A stretch of DNA of 64,000 nucleotides from Serratia sp. Ag1 (GCF_000743355.1 NZ_JQEI01000002.1:186001-250000); one strand, 5' to 3'; counted from the stretch's first letter, positions 44,353 through 54,451 are shown. Numbers and translations: made by a program. The notes: generated by a model from the sequence alone, not told the origin.

Positions 44353-44817
44353 ATGAATTATCACCAGTATTATCCCATCGACGTAGTGAACGGCCCCGGA
44401 ACCCGCTGCACGCTGTTTGTTGCCGGTTGCCTGCACCAGTGCAAAGGCTGCTACAACCAAAGCACCTGGCGGCTGGATTCCGGCCTGCCGTTTACCCCGC
44501 AGATGGAAGAGCAGATCCTGGCCGATCTCAACGATCGCCGCATTCCGCGCCAAGGGCTGTCGCTCTCCGGTGGCGATCCGCTGCACCCAGCCAACGTCGC
44601 CGCCGTGTTGCAGTTAGTGAAACGGGTACGCGCCGAATGCCCGGGTAAGGATATCTGGCTATGGACCGGTTATAAGCTGGGTGAGTTGGATAGCCAACAG
44701 CAGCAGGTCGTCGATCAAATCAACGTGCTGATCGACGGCAAATTTGTGCAGGAATTAAAAGACCCGGCGCTGATTTGGCGCGGCAGCAGTAATCAGGTGG
44801 TGCATAAACTGCGTTAG
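44353..44817 (+). CDS. nrdG: Anaerobic ribonucleotide reductase activating enzyme
   Basis: A radical SAM protein that installs the glycyl radical on NrdD. The 4Fe-4S/SAM motif is seen as CLHQCKGCYN near residues 26-35, followed by SLSGGDPLHP near 75. The frame is open from 44125, but ATG at 44353 (MNYHQYYPIDVVNGPG) gives 154 aa, matching E. coli NrdG. The ribosome site is weak and distant. It lies downstream of nrdD on the same strand, separated by the four-hairpin element. Confidence 0.96.
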   Translation: MNYHQYYPIDVVNGPGTRCTLFVAGCLHQCKGCYNQSTWRLDSGLPFTPQMEEQILADLNDRRIPRQGLSLSGGDPLHPANVAAVLQLVKRVRAECPGKDIWLWTGYKLGELDSQQQQVVDQINVLIDGKFVQELKDPALIWRGSSNQVVHKLR

Positions 44818-44918
44818 CTGGGGAATTTTTCACGCTGATGGGATTCGTATTACCTCATGTTGGTCAAAAGGCATTTTTAAATGCGGGGTAAATTTAGCGT
44901 TTTTTGCCAACACGGTAA

Positions 44919-44952
44919 CACAAAGGCCCCCTTCAATGGGATCTCCTTTGTG
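44919..44952. terminator. Hairpin between nrdG and the convergent oxidoreductase gene
   Basis: CACAAAGG and CCTTTGTG form an 8-bp outer stem, with CCCC/GGG pairing inside. It lies between two genes facing each other, so it may serve both. Confidence 0.4.
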
Positions 44953-44981
44953 CTGGGGGATGCGCAATTTTATACCCGCTT

Positions 44982-45599
44982 CTAGCGCAGTTGGTCAGAC
45001 TCTAAAACCTTCACCCCGCTGCCAGGGCTGAATGCCTGTGTCAGCAGAGTTTGTGCCACATCTTTAGCGGCGACGGATCGCCATTTGCCAGGCAGCAGGG
45101 CAAACAGCGGCTCGCTGAGCGATTCCAGCAGACGCGGTTTCGCCCGCCCCAACAACATAGAAGGCCGTACCAGCGTCAAGCGCGGCCAATTCTGTGCCTG
45201 CAGCGCCTGCTCCATCTCCCCTTTGGTACGATTATACAAAAACGGAGAACGCGGATTGGCACCAATGGCACTCACCACTAAACAGTGTTGCGCACCGAGC
45301 CGCTGCCCGGCGAGTGCCGTTTCGATCACCAATTGGTAATCAACCTGGCGAAACGCCTCCGCGCTGCCTGCCTGACGGCGCGTGGTGCCCAAACAACAAA
45401 ACACCATCTCCACCGGTTGGTCTAATCCAGCAAGCAATTCCGACAGATCGCCCCCATGCGGGTTTTGCAGCTTGCTGTGCTGCGGCAGCGGAGCCCTGGT
45501 GGGTGCGACGATCGCCGTCACCTGTGGAGCAGCCTGCAAGAGCTGCAACAGTTCGCCGCCAACCAAACCCGAAGCCCCTGTGATTAATACCCTCACCAT
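44982..45599 (-). CDS. NAD(P)-binding short-chain oxidoreductase of the atypical SDR group
   Basis: A 205-aa Rossmann-fold protein. The nucleotide loop is [14 protein letters not shown] at the N-terminus, followed by [13 protein letters not shown] near residue 68 and [12 protein letters not shown] near 125. This pattern fits the NAD(P)-binding family that includes HTATIP2-like and YtfG-related proteins. The frame extends to 45653, but GGAGAATGT before the ATG at 45599 and the start of homology favour the shorter form. Substrate unknown. It is followed on the same strand by no close partner; the DUF1176 gene is 72 bp upstream. Confidence 0.8.
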   Translation of the reverse strand: MVRVLITGASGLVGGELLQLLQAAPQVTAIVAPTRAPLPQHSKLQNPHGGDLSELLAGLDQPVEMVFCCLGTTRRQAGSAEAFRQVDYQLVIETALAGQRLGAQHCLVVSAIGANPRSPFLYNRTKGEMEQALQAQNWPRLTLVRPSMLLGRAKPRLLESLSEPLFALLPGKWRSVAAKDVAQTLLTQAFSPGSGVKVLESDQLR

Positions 45600-45671
45600 A
45601 CATTCTCCATTACCATTCACCGCACCTGGATGCCCTTTTCTCAATGGAAACATCCCACGTTTTTGATCGCT

Positions 45672-46718
45672 CTAGTGTGCGGGTTTCACCTCTGCCACAA
45701 ATGTTGGCAGGTTCCAGGTTCCGCCTAAGCGAATGTAGCGACACATACCTGTCGTGGCTTCATTGCTCTTACGGAATGCTTGACCATCCCATGTCCAGCT
45801 TCCCATCGCTAAACAATCCGCTATCCCGCGCCCTTTTTGACTGTAAGAAATGACGCCCTCACCATAGCCCGAGCCCATAGTCGTCACTAACACCGGGGCA
45901 GCTTTCAAAGCACGATCAATCACCCAGTAACCGTAGCCCTCGTTATAGGCCGCCCGCCAGCACAGTGCGGAGATAACAGCATGCTTATCATCCAACGGCG
46001 TTAGAGTGATGCCATCTTCGCCTTCCGCGTCATGATCCTGTGAGGGCTGTATATGCTCGCAGTCATCCGGCTTTAATGTGGCCAACAGTTTGGGTTTCAA
46101 CGCTGCGATCTCTGGAGCAGTCAGCGGGCGCTCCTGCGCTTTTGCCACCTTCGCCGCCTGAATGATCGGAGCTGGAATAGCCGCTGGTACGCTGCTTTCC
46201 GGCTTGTCACCTTTTTTAGTCAATGCCCCAGAAGTCCCGATGCGCCCCTGAACATCATCCATTTTCAGCAGCACGGCGGAAGCCCCCTCACCAGAAAGGA
46301 CAAAGGGGGCCGGGCCACCTTTAAACTCAACTTTGCTACTGCCTTTCACTGCGCCGATGACCGCGCGAGTCTGGGTTTCGGATAAACGCCAGGTATCATC
46401 TTCTGCCACTTTGACAGCACCGATGGATTTATCATTAATCCAGAGCGTCAGCTTTACTGTCGGGTTTGCGCCATCAGACTCTATCTCCCCCAATGTCACT
46501 TCCCCCGCAGGCACAGTGCCAGGGCCAGCAAGACGCGTGAACAGCACTGAACCACTAGATTCGTTCTCATCACTGTAGCCCGCAGCACGACAGGTATTGG
46601 TATTGTCACAAACCAACTCCCAATTCTTATGACTGAAAGAGACGCCACTCTCTTGCGCCATCACCAGAGGTGCAAATGTTGCCATCAGCACCAGTGTGAT
46701 TCTCTCTCTGTTTTTCAA
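45672..46718 (-). CDS. DUF1176 periplasmic protein
   Basis: A 348-aa exported protein with a signal peptide ending near VMA-QE (residue 22). The mature part shows DUF1176 features: WELVCDNTNTCRAAGY near residue 33, and the C-terminal CRYIRLGGTWNLPTFVAEV. Several Cys (38, 43, 231, 266 and others) could form disulfides. Function of the family is not known. It lies between the oxidoreductase gene and yhbP on the same strand. A short linker rich in Ala, Pro and Lys (about 175-205) divides it into two halves. Confidence 0.85.
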   Translation of the reverse strand: MKNRERITLVLMATFAPLVMAQESGVSFSHKNWELVCDNTNTCRAAGYSDENESSGSVLFTRLAGPGTVPAGEVTLGEIESDGANPTVKLTLWINDKSIGAVKVAEDDTWRLSETQTRAVIGAVKGSSKVEFKGGPAPFVLSGEGASAVLLKMDDVQGRIGTSGALTKKGDKPESSVPAAIPAPIIQAAKVAKAQERPLTAPEIAALKPKLLATLKPDDCEHIQPSQDHDAEGEDGITLTPLDDKHAVISALCWRAAYNEGYGYWVIDRALKAAPVLVTTMGSGYGEGVISYSQKGRGIADCLAMGSWTWDGQAFRKSNEATTGMCRYIRLGGTWNLPTFVAEVKPAH

Positions 46719-46771
46719 TCCATCTCTCCTTAATGGCCTGTCTTAAATATGATGATGTATTAAAAGGGATC

Positions 46772-47215
46772 TTAACAAAGTGATGGGCGCACCCAATGCA
46801 GCTTTTTACCGAACCCTAGCGTGTTATCGGTCATCTTCACTTCCTGTAACGTGAGTTGCCAGATCGGGGCCTTCATCGCCTTCGCCACCGGGAAGCGTTT
46901 ACAGTAGCGCTCGCGGGCCAACCGATCTTCATCACCCTGCAACAAGGCAATCTCCCCACGATACTGCACGCCTTTGATCAGCGCGATACTCTTTGGCTGC
47001 GGGGCAATGGTCCCCACCACCGTACTGTTTTGCTGCATCAGGCTGCCATGTTGGGTATGCAGTTCCGTCATCAGCCACAGCGCCATGCGCTCAGCGTCGA
47101 ACACATAAAAACAGTTGGCACACCACATTTGCGCACCATTACCAGCGCACAGCGTGAGCACATGCTGCTTGTTGAGAAAACGGGTGATGTGCTGCTGGTC
47201 TTCGGTTTGAGTCAA
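46772..47215 (-). CDS. yhbP: YhbP/UPF0306 family protein (flavin-reductase-like fold)
   Basis: A protein of the pyridoxamine-phosphate-oxidase-like fold. [32 protein letters not shown] and [12 protein letters not shown] match E. coli YhbP (147 aa). The open frame reaches GTG at 47251, but AGGAG at 47220-47226 sits eight bases before a TTG at 47215. That start gives 147 aa, exactly the E. coli length, so I chose it. Biochemical function is not known. It is the first of a minus-strand set with the DUF1176 gene. Confidence 0.85.
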   Translation of the reverse strand: MTQTEDQQHITRFLNKQHVLTLCAGNGAQMWCANCFYVFDAERMALWLMTELHTQHGSLMQQNSTVVGTIAPQPKSIALIKGVQYRGEIALLQGDEDRLARERYCKRFPVAKAMKAPIWQLTLQEVKMTDNTLGFGKKLHWVRPSLC

Positions 47216-47251
47216 TGTCAGTTCTCCTGTTACCGCCCCGTCTACCGTCAC

Positions 47252-47640
47252 GGTTGAAGACAGTCACAATTAGCGACAATTCATTTTGAAAACTAAAATA
47301 GCATATTAATAAATATTCTCTGCATTGATATGCAAATTAAACGGGGCTTATGTAATAACAATAAAAAAACATTCCGGCTTTATTTGATTATCTATGGTGC
47401 AAATGAACGTGATACAGAGCAATACTCAACCGGCTTAAATCAGGTTGACCCTAGCCCACCCGTATTTTTGTAGCAATTAATTCACATCAACGAATAGCGG
47501 CTAAACCATACCTATTCATTTCGGTGAATATAAGATGAATATTTATTTATAAATAGCCATCATAGCGTGACAAACATCACATTATCCGTGATTTTATTCG
47601 CTAAAATGGCGCCACCTTCACTCAAACAGGTGGATGAAAG
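47252..47640. promoter_or_regulatory. Upstream region of the speFL-speF-potE unit
   Basis: An AT-rich region without a gene, lying between divergent yhbP and speFL. It should hold the acid- and ornithine-induced speF promoter. Nothing else was identified with confidence. Confidence 0.45.
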
Positions 47641-47745
47641 ATGGAAAACAATAACCGAAAAATGGCCCATATCCGACGGACCACACATATTATGATGATG
47701 GCTCATCGTAGTTGCTTTAGCTTTGCCTTCTTTAATTTCAGATAA
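47641..47745 (+). CDS. speFL: SpeFL ornithine-sensing leader peptide
   Basis: A 34-codon frame starting MENNNRKMAHIRRTTHIM and ending AFFNFR. Length, register and most residues match E. coli SpeFL, which also has 34 aa and the HIRRTTHIM core. In E. coli and Salmonella the nascent peptide stalls the ribosome when ornithine binds, blocks Rho termination and turns on speF. It sits 260 bp before speF. The Lys-Phe after HIM in E. coli is Met-Met here. The gene is too short for usual ORF calling. Confidence 0.92.
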   Translation: MENNNRKMAHIRRTTHIMMMAHRSCFSFAFFNFR

Positions 47746-48005
47746 CCTTCCCTCTGTTCTTATTACCTCTTGCAGAACGTCTTGTGCTAATGCTGATTTC
47801 TGGCGCCTAACGGCGACGGTATCTCTTTACCTTTATTCATGACGTATTCGCAACTGTAAACAAGAACAAAAAATACCTTTCGTAAAAATAAACTGCCAAC
47901 GTGTCATGTTCATTGAACATGGTCACGCTAGCGCACATTTTTATTTTAGCGAAAATATTTTCCGGCAAAGACATGATTTGCCGACGGGATATTTTTGTCT
48001 GAAGA

Positions 48006-50177
48006 ATGAGCCAAATGAAAAAATTAAAAATTGCCGCCAATAGCAAAACGTTGTCTTGCTTTGAAACCACGCGTGAAGTTGCCGATGTGCATCACAGTGA
48101 TTTTACTGATATTGCCGCCATAGTGCTTTCCGTTGATGACGTTCAGCAAGGTATGGTGGCGCAGTTAGAAGAAAACGGCCTGAATATTCCGCTATTTGTT
48201 GCCGTGTGCTGTGAAGAAGAATTGGATAACACGGTATTACCGGCACTGCATGGCGTATTCGAGCTTTGCGGTAAAAACACCCAGTTTTATGGCAAACAGC
48301 TCGAAGCCGCTGCGGTAAAATATGAAAGCGAGCTGTTACCGCCGTTCTTCAACACCCTGACCCAGTATGTAGAAATGGGTAATGCCACTTTCGCCTGCCC
48401 CGGCCATCAGGGTGGCGAATTTTTCCGTAAACACCCAGCGGGCCGTCAGTTTTTTGATTTTTATGGCGAAACCCTTTTCCGCTCCGATATGTGCAACGCT
48501 GACGTCAAACTGGGGGATTTGCTGATCCACGAAGGCGCGCCCTGCGATGCACAAAAGCACGCAGCCAAAGTGTTCAACGCGGATAAAACCTACTTTGTGC
48601 TCAATGGCACGTCGGCCTCAAATAAAGTGGTGACCAACGCGCTGCTGACCCGGGGCGACTTGGTGTTGTTCGATCGTAACAACCACAAATCCAACCACCA
48701 CGGTGCGCTCATTCAGGCAGGGGCGACGCCAGTGTATTTGGAAACCGCGCGTAACCCATTCGGCTTTATCGGCGGGATCGACGCGCACTGTTTCGAAGAG
48801 CGCTATTTGCGCCAGCAGATCCACGAAGTCGCTCCTGAACGCGCCAAAGCCGCTCGCCCATTCCGGTTGGCGATCATCCAGTTAGGCACCTATGACGGCA
48901 CGGTATATAACGCCCGCCAAGTGGTGGATAAAATTGGCCACCTGTGTGACTACATTCTGTTTGATTCCGCCTGGGTGGGCTACGAGCAATTTATTCCGAT
49001 GATGAAAGACTGCTCGCCGCTGTTGCTGGAACTGAACGAAAACGATCCGGGGATTATTGTCACTCAGTCGGTACATAAACAGCAGGCGGGCTTCTCGCAG
49101 ACCTCGCAAATCCACAAAAAAGATCGGCACATCAAGGGGCAGGATCGCTACTGCAACCATAAGCGCTTCAACAATGCCTTTATGCTGCACGCCTCCACCA
49201 GCCCGTTCTACCCGCTGTTTGCCGCGCTGGATGTGAACGCCAAAATGCACGAAGGCAAGAGCGGCCAGCGTTTATGGCAAGAGTGCGTACGCATCGGCAT
49301 TGAAGCACGCAAAATGCTGCTGGAAACCTGCACCATGATTAAACCGTTTGTCCCCAGCCACGTGGATGGGCAACCCTGGCAATCTCACAGCACCGCAGCA
49401 ATGGCCAACGATCTGCGCTTCTTTGACTTTGTCCCCGGCGAGAAGTGGCATGCCTTTGAAGGCTATGCGCCATCGCAATACTTTGTCGACCCTTGCAAGC
49501 TGCTGTTAACCACGCCAGGTATCGACACGGCCAGCGGCGAATACAGTGACTTCGGTATTCCGGCGACCATTCTGGCCAACTATCTGCGTGAGAACGGTAT
49601 CGTGCCGGAAAAATGCGATCTCAACTCGATTCTGTTCCTGCTCACCCCGGCGGAAGATATCGCCAAAATGCAGCATTTGGTGGCTTTGATTGCTCGCTTC
49701 GAAAAACATATCGAACAGGATTCATTGCTGAGCGACGTATTACCCAATGTGTATAAAAATAATCAGCAACGCTACCAGAATTATACCCTGCGCCAGCTTT
49801 GCCAAGAGATGCACGATTTATACGTCAGCTATAACGTGAAAGAGCTGCAAAAAGAGATGTTCCGCAAAAGTTATTTCCCGCGCGTCGCCATGAATCCGCA
49901 GGATGCCAACACCCAGTTCGTGCGCGGTAATGTGGAGTTAATCTCACTGGCGAAAGCCGAAGGCCGCATTGCCGCCGAAGGCGCACTGCCTTATCCACCC
50001 GGCGTCTTGTGCGTAGTGCCGGGTGAAATATGGGGTGGCGCTGCACAACGTTATTTCCTGGCGCTGGAAGAAGGCATCAATCTATTGCCCGGCTTTGCAC
50101 CTGAACTGCAAGGGGTTTATATCCAACCGGATGAAGATGGCTGGCACCGGGCTTACGGTTACGTCATGAAACCTTAA
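48006..50177 (+). CDS. speF: Inducible ornithine decarboxylase
   Basis: This PLP enzyme converts ornithine to putrescine and consumes a proton, helping survival in acid. At 723 aa it is close to E. coli SpeF. An N-terminal wing domain (1-105) is followed by the PLP fold with FACPGHQGGEFFRKHP near 129, the PLP Lys in SVHKQQAGF near 358 and a C-terminal domain ending GVYIQPDEDG. A second ATG at 48015 is an equally possible start, with GAAGA upstream of the first. potE follows 98 bp downstream, and the speFL leader precedes it. Confidence 0.96.
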   Translation: MSQMKKLKIAANSKTLSCFETTREVADVHHSDFTDIAAIVLSVDDVQQGMVAQLEENGLNIPLFVAVCCEEELDNTVLPALHGVFELCGKNTQFYGKQLEAAAVKYESELLPPFFNTLTQYVEMGNATFACPGHQGGEFFRKHPAGRQFFDFYGETLFRSDMCNADVKLGDLLIHEGAPCDAQKHAAKVFNADKTYFVLNGTSASNKVVTNALLTRGDLVLFDRNNHKSNHHGALIQAGATPVYLETARNPFGFIGGIDAHCFEERYLRQQIHEVAPERAKAARPFRLAIIQLGTYDGTVYNARQVVDKIGHLCDYILFDSAWVGYEQFIPMMKDCSPLLLELNENDPGIIVTQSVHKQQAGFSQTSQIHKKDRHIKGQDRYCNHKRFNNAFMLHASTSPFYPLFAALDVNAKMHEGKSGQRLWQECVRIGIEARKMLLETCTMIKPFVPSHVDGQPWQSHSTAAMANDLRFFDFVPGEKWHAFEGYAPSQYFVDPCKLLLTTPGIDTASGEYSDFGIPATILANYLRENGIVPEKCDLNSILFLLTPAEDIAKMQHLVALIARFEKHIEQDSLLSDVLPNVYKNNQQRYQNYTLRQLCQEMHDLYVSYNVKELQKEMFRKSYFPRVAMNPQDANTQFVRGNVELISLAKAEGRIAAEGALPYPPGVLCVVPGEIWGGAAQRYFLALEEGINLLPGFAPELQGVYIQPDEDGWHRAYGYVMKP

Positions 50178-50275
50178 TTGCCCCATACAAAGGCGACATA
50201 GTTTTGCCGTCATACAAGATACCGGCGAATCGCCCATGGTAATTGGGCATTCGCTGGCTATAAGAGAGAACAATC

Positions 50276-51592
50276 ATGAGTAAATCCAATAATAAAATGG
50301 GAGTCGTGCAATTAACGATCCTGACGGCGGTCAATATGATGGGTTCCGGCATCATTATGCTGCCCACCAAATTAGCCGAAGTGGGTACCATCTCCATCGT
50401 TTCCTGGTTAGTCACCGCGTTGGGTTCAATGGCACTGGCTTACGCCTTCGCCAAATGTGGGATGTTCAGCCGCAAATCGGGCGGAATGGGGGGTTATGCC
50501 GAGTATGCCTTCGGTAAATCCGGCAACTTTATGGCCAATTATACCTACGGCGTTTCGTTGCTGATCGCCAATATTGCTATCGCCATTTCCGCCGTCGGCT
50601 ACGGTACCGAGCTGTTTGGCGTAACGCTGACGCCGCTGGGCATCTGTATTGCCACCATTGGCGTGCTGTGGCTGGCTACCGTTGCCAACTTTGGCGGTGC
50701 GCGCATCACCGGGCAGATCAGCGGCATTACCGTTTGGGGGGTGATCATTCCGGTCGTGGGTATTTCGGTGATTGGCTGGTATTGGTTCAGCGGCAGCGCC
50801 TATCTGGCCGCCTGGAACCCGCATGCCGTACCGACTTTTGAAGCCATCGGTTCGTCTATTTCCATGACGCTGTGGGCCTTCCTCGGCCTGGAATCAGCCT
50901 GTGCCAACACCGACGTAGTAGAAAACCCGGAACGCAACGTCCCGATCGCCGTTCTTGGCGGTACGCTGGGTGCAGCGGTGGTTTACATCGTTTCCACCAA
51001 CGTGATCGCCGGTATCGTCCCCAATATGGAGCTGGCTAACTCCACTGCCCCGTTCGGGTTGGCGTTTTCACATATGTTCAACCCTGGCGTGGGTAAAATC
51101 ATCATGGCGCTGATGGTGATGTCTTGCGTTGGTTCGTTGCTCGGCTGGCAGTTCACCATTGCTCAGGTGTTTAAATCTTCTGCCGACAGCGGTTTCTTCC
51201 CGAAAATCTTTTCCAAAGTCAGCAAAGCAGATGCACCAATCAAGGGCATGCTGACGATTGTGATCCTCCAAAGCGCCATGTCGTTGATGACCATCAGCCC
51301 ATCGCTGAATAAGCAGTTCAACGTGCTGGTCAATCTGGCGGTGGTCACCAATATTATCCCTTATATCCTGTCGATGGCGGCACTGGTGATCATCCAGAAA
51401 GTGGCCAAAGTACCAGAGAACAAAGCGCGCATCGCCAACGTGATTGCCGGGATTGGCGCACTGTACAGTTTCTACGCCCTTTACAGTTCCGGTGCCGAAG
51501 CCATGATGTGGGGTGCGATCGCTACCTTCCTCGGTTGGACGCTGTATGGCCTGGTTTCACCACGTTTTGAGCTAGTGGGTAAGCAGAGTTAA
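50276..51592 (+). CDS. potE: Putrescine/ornithine antiporter
   Basis: A 438-aa inner-membrane APC-family antiporter with 12 helices that swaps external ornithine for putrescine made by SpeF. The first helix motif VNMMGSGIIMLP and the SRKSGGMGGYAEY loop match E. coli PotE (439 aa). The substrate region WAFLGLESACANTDVVENPERN is near residues 201-222. The pair speF-potE is a known acid-response operon. GAGAG lies before the ATG. A strong hairpin (51618-51647) follows the stop. Confidence 0.96.
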   Translation: MSKSNNKMGVVQLTILTAVNMMGSGIIMLPTKLAEVGTISIVSWLVTALGSMALAYAFAKCGMFSRKSGGMGGYAEYAFGKSGNFMANYTYGVSLLIANIAIAISAVGYGTELFGVTLTPLGICIATIGVLWLATVANFGGARITGQISGITVWGVIIPVVGISVIGWYWFSGSAYLAAWNPHAVPTFEAIGSSISMTLWAFLGLESACANTDVVENPERNVPIAVLGGTLGAAVVYIVSTNVIAGIVPNMELANSTAPFGLAFSHMFNPGVGKIIMALMVMSCVGSLLGWQFTIAQVFKSSADSGFFPKIFSKVSKADAPIKGMLTIVILQSAMSLMTISPSLNKQFNVLVNLAVVTNIIPYILSMAALVIIQKVAKVPENKARIANVIAGIGALYSFYALYSSGAEAMMWGAIATFLGWTLYGLVSPRFELVGKQS

Positions 51593-51617
51593 ACGCTGGG
51601 TAATGAAGCAAGTTCAG

Positions 51618-51647
51618 CTCAGGGTGGCAGCCAAATGCCACCCTGAG
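51618..51647 (+). terminator. Hairpin after potE
   Basis: CTCAGGGTGGCA and TGCCACCCTGAG form a perfect 12-bp stem with a six-base loop, 25 bp past the potE stop. No T-run follows. The gene on the other side is convergent, so it may act in both directions. Confidence 0.6.
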
Positions 51648-51717
51648 AACCCAGTCAGGCGCGGTTGATAACCATAAGTAGGTTCGCCCGCTGCAATCTG
51701 CATAAAGCCTGCCTCAG

Positions 51718-52737
51718 TTATGAAAATAAGTTCGGGTGTAAATGATAGTGCAGCACATAATAACTGACGTAACCGACTACCGTATACAAGACCAAAGCAC
51801 TCGAGAAAGCCACGGTATTCCCCCAGGCAGTAACAAAAACCGGGGTTTTGCGGGGAGCAAATAATATCGCTATAAGTGGAACAACAAACAGGAAGTGGCC
51901 GACAAAATCGATCATGCCAAATGGAATTAAAGCCGCAAAAACAAAGAAGGCCATCAAAGCAATACCACCATAACCTGCTAATTTGCCGGTATAGATATGC
52001 CAGGCACAGCAAAATTCAACAAACCCACAAGCACGGACAAAGAACGACCAGTCAAGCCCCATCGTTAAATAACTGTGATCGGTTAATAAGTCATAAAATA
52101 ATTCGGGTTGCATGAACTTCTCAAGCGCACCCCATAAAAATGAGTAAGTTAACGTAAAACGTAATAACTCAATATCCAGCCCTTGCACTCCATTGGGCCT
52201 GACGGTCTGTATGATCAGATAGACCCCGGTTCCAATAAATACCAGATAATCCAGCATATGAAATGTGCCATACAATTGGACGGCATAACTGTACAGAAAC
52301 AGTATTCCCATTCCGGCAATAAAGCTGGTACGGCGATGAAAAGCGGTCAAGGCAATAAAGAAATGAATATAACGTAATACCGGATTATCGGTGACTAATT
52401 CAGGGGTTAACATAATATGTGGAAAACCCAACGCCAGCAGTAAAAAAAATGCTGTCGTACCGTAACGCATCACTGCCGGAATCGTTTGTTCCAATCGGTA
52501 TAACGTCGGTTGCCAAGCTGGCAGATCAACAGGCGAGGCCCATTTTCTGTCAAGAATAGAAGTTACGAATATCACGGCGACGGAAAGCACCAGCAATGCC
52601 CAAAAATCTGGATTATGCATAATCTGCAATACCGGTTGCGGTGCTTTCGTCGTATCAAACTCAACGAACCATTTAACATGTGCAGACGCCGTCGCAGGCC
52701 CGAGAACAAAAGGGATACAGAAAAATAGTCGTTTCAT
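51718..52737 (-). CDS. Unknown polytopic membrane protein (DoxX-like)
   Basis: A 339-aa protein with a signal peptide ending near ASA-HV (residue 19) and about eight hydrophobic helices. After the signal comes HVKWFVEF, then two His-rich helices and a conserved-looking FVEFCCAWHIYTG near residue 245. The helix pattern recalls DoxX/quinol-oxidase small-subunit proteins, but I cannot name a family with certainty. The many His and the two adjacent Cys hint at metal or haem binding, which is speculation. It stands alone on its strand, convergent to potE. Confidence 0.7.
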   Translation of the reverse strand: MKRLFFCIPFVLGPATASAHVKWFVEFDTTKAPQPVLQIMHNPDFWALLVLSVAVIFVTSILDRKWASPVDLPAWQPTLYRLEQTIPAVMRYGTTAFFLLLALGFPHIMLTPELVTDNPVLRYIHFFIALTAFHRRTSFIAGMGILFLYSYAVQLYGTFHMLDYLVFIGTGVYLIIQTVRPNGVQGLDIELLRFTLTYSFLWGALEKFMQPELFYDLLTDHSYLTMGLDWSFFVRACGFVEFCCAWHIYTGKLAGYGGIALMAFFVFAALIPFGMIDFVGHFLFVVPLIAILFAPRKTPVFVTAWGNTVAFSSALVLYTVVGYVSYYVLHYHLHPNLFS

Positions 52738-53258
52738 AAGTCGCCAAACCTCAAGCCTATGACGAAAAGGAACATCTTTACTGGCTCAAGTGTAGTGATC
52801 TTTCTGAGGTGCTGTGCTCGAAACGGTATTAAATTAGCCAAGGTTGTATGACGAGAGGTAAGCAAAAGTTTCCGGGCGATATCGGCAAGAAATCGCCCCC
52901 GGAAGGGCATGTCACCCTCCCGCCTCGCACTCGCTGGTGGTCGCTAACCATGGGCAAGTGCTTTCCCGTAGAGGCTCCGCACAAAATTCAGTCAACCTTG
53001 CCCCCACAACTGCTCATACGGATAAAAACCTTAACTAAATTAATCATTGGTGACTGTTTTTTTCTGAGTTGTGACGGGAATGGCATCAAACCATCCTGTT
53101 TACTAGTACATATATCGACGTCTGTTAAAACGGCAAAAAATCCACAATAGCATGAATTACAATGAATTTAATGCCACACCACTCTATTTTTGCAGATCTG
53201 ATTGTGATTCATGCACTATGCATACTGGCCCTTTTTAATTTCAGGACAACAAGATATC
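52738..53258. other. Intergenic region between divergent membrane-protein genes
   Basis: It should contain the promoters of both neighbours. A 100-codon plus-strand frame at 52848-53150 has no ribosome site and no protein-like pattern, so it is not listed. The right half is AT-rich. Confidence 0.45.
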
Positions 53259-54434
53259 ATGCCGAAAAACTCCAGTTCTCATAATCGTTTACTTTCCTTA
53301 GATGTCTTACGAGGTATGACCATCGCAGGAATGATTCTCGTCAATAACCCGGGTTCCTGGAGCTACGTTTATGCTCCTCTCGGCCATGCCGCCTGGCATG
53401 GGCTGACACCAACCGATCTGGTGTTCCCATTCTTTATGTTCATTATGGGTATCTCCACTTATATTTCTTTACAGAAAAGCCAGTTCTCCGCCAGTTCAGC
53501 GAATATCAGCAAAATTCTGACCCGCACCCTGGTGATCTTTATGATTGGCTTATTCATTGCCTGGTTTGCCCTTTTTCTCAGGACCTCTTACAAACTGACC
53601 GCTGAGGGTGTTGAATTCTGGCTGCGAATAGGGCCTTCACTGTGGAATTTTGAACATATCCGTATTTTAGGCGTGATGCAGCGATTAGCTATCTGTTACG
53701 CAGCTACCGCAATTATTGCCCTCTTGGTGAACCACAAATATATCCCGCATATCATTGTTACGCTGCTGCTGGGATATTTTGCAATTTTGCTGGCAGGCAA
53801 TGGGTTTGAACAAAGCGAGCAAAATATTATTTCGCGGCTCGACCAAGCCGTTCTCGGCGTCAATCATATGTACAAAGATGCCGGATTGGCAATTGACCCA
53901 GAAGGCTTGCTCAGCACGCTCCCGGCAATCGCACATGTCCTGCTAGGTTTTTATTGCGGCAAAATACTCGCACGCACCAAGGATATTCAGCAGAAAGTAC
54001 AAACGCTATTTATTATAGGCACCAGTCTGACCTTCATCGGCTTTTTACTCAGCTATGGTTGCCCAATTAATAAAAAGATCTGGTCACCAAGCTTTGTCCT
54101 GGTGACTTGTGGCTTGGCTTCATCTTTCCTCGCACTGCTCATGTGGATTATTGATATTCAGGGCAAAGTCACCTGGAGTCGGCCTTTTGAAGCGTTCGGT
54201 ATTAACCCGCTGTTTATCTACGTTAACGCAGCCTTTCTTTCGCTGCTGCTGAACACTATCCCGTTTGGCAGTTACGACTCATTGGTCACGATTCACCAAC
54301 TCGTCTACGACGGCGTACTGAGACCTCTATTAGGCGACTACCCGAGTTCACTGGCTTACGCGCTGCTGTTCCTCGGCATTAACTGGTCGATCAGTTCAAT
54401 GCTGTATCGTCGGCAAATCTATATCAAAATCTGA
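53259..54434 (+). CDS. NagX/DUF5009-like acyltransferase-fold membrane protein
   Basis: A 391-aa membrane protein with about ten helices. The N-terminal motif LSLDVLRGMTIAGMILVNNPGSW, HAAWHGLTPTDLVFPFFMF and the later RPFEAFGINPLFIYV match the DUF5009 family, related to heparan-alpha-glucosaminide acetyltransferase and the NagX proteins. The catalytic-type His is in HAAWHG near residue 43. Members are thought to act on N-acetylglucosamine-type sugars or acylate glycans; the substrate here is unknown. The frame reaches back to 53211, but AGGA lies upstream of the ATG at 53259, where homology begins. Confidence 0.8.
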   Translation: MPKNSSSHNRLLSLDVLRGMTIAGMILVNNPGSWSYVYAPLGHAAWHGLTPTDLVFPFFMFIMGISTYISLQKSQFSASSANISKILTRTLVIFMIGLFIAWFALFLRTSYKLTAEGVEFWLRIGPSLWNFEHIRILGVMQRLAICYAATAIIALLVNHKYIPHIIVTLLLGYFAILLAGNGFEQSEQNIISRLDQAVLGVNHMYKDAGLAIDPEGLLSTLPAIAHVLLGFYCGKILARTKDIQQKVQTLFIIGTSLTFIGFLLSYGCPINKKIWSPSFVLVTCGLASSFLALLMWIIDIQGKVTWSRPFEAFGINPLFIYVNAAFLSLLLNTIPFGSYDSLVTIHQLVYDGVLRPLLGDYPSSLAYALLFLGINWSISSMLYRRQIYIKI

Positions 54435-54451
54435 CTCCTGCCCAGGCAGTT

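Noticed and set aside
52848-53150. 100-codon plus-strand frame
   Set aside because: It has no ribosome site and no protein-like pattern, and it lies between divergent promoters.
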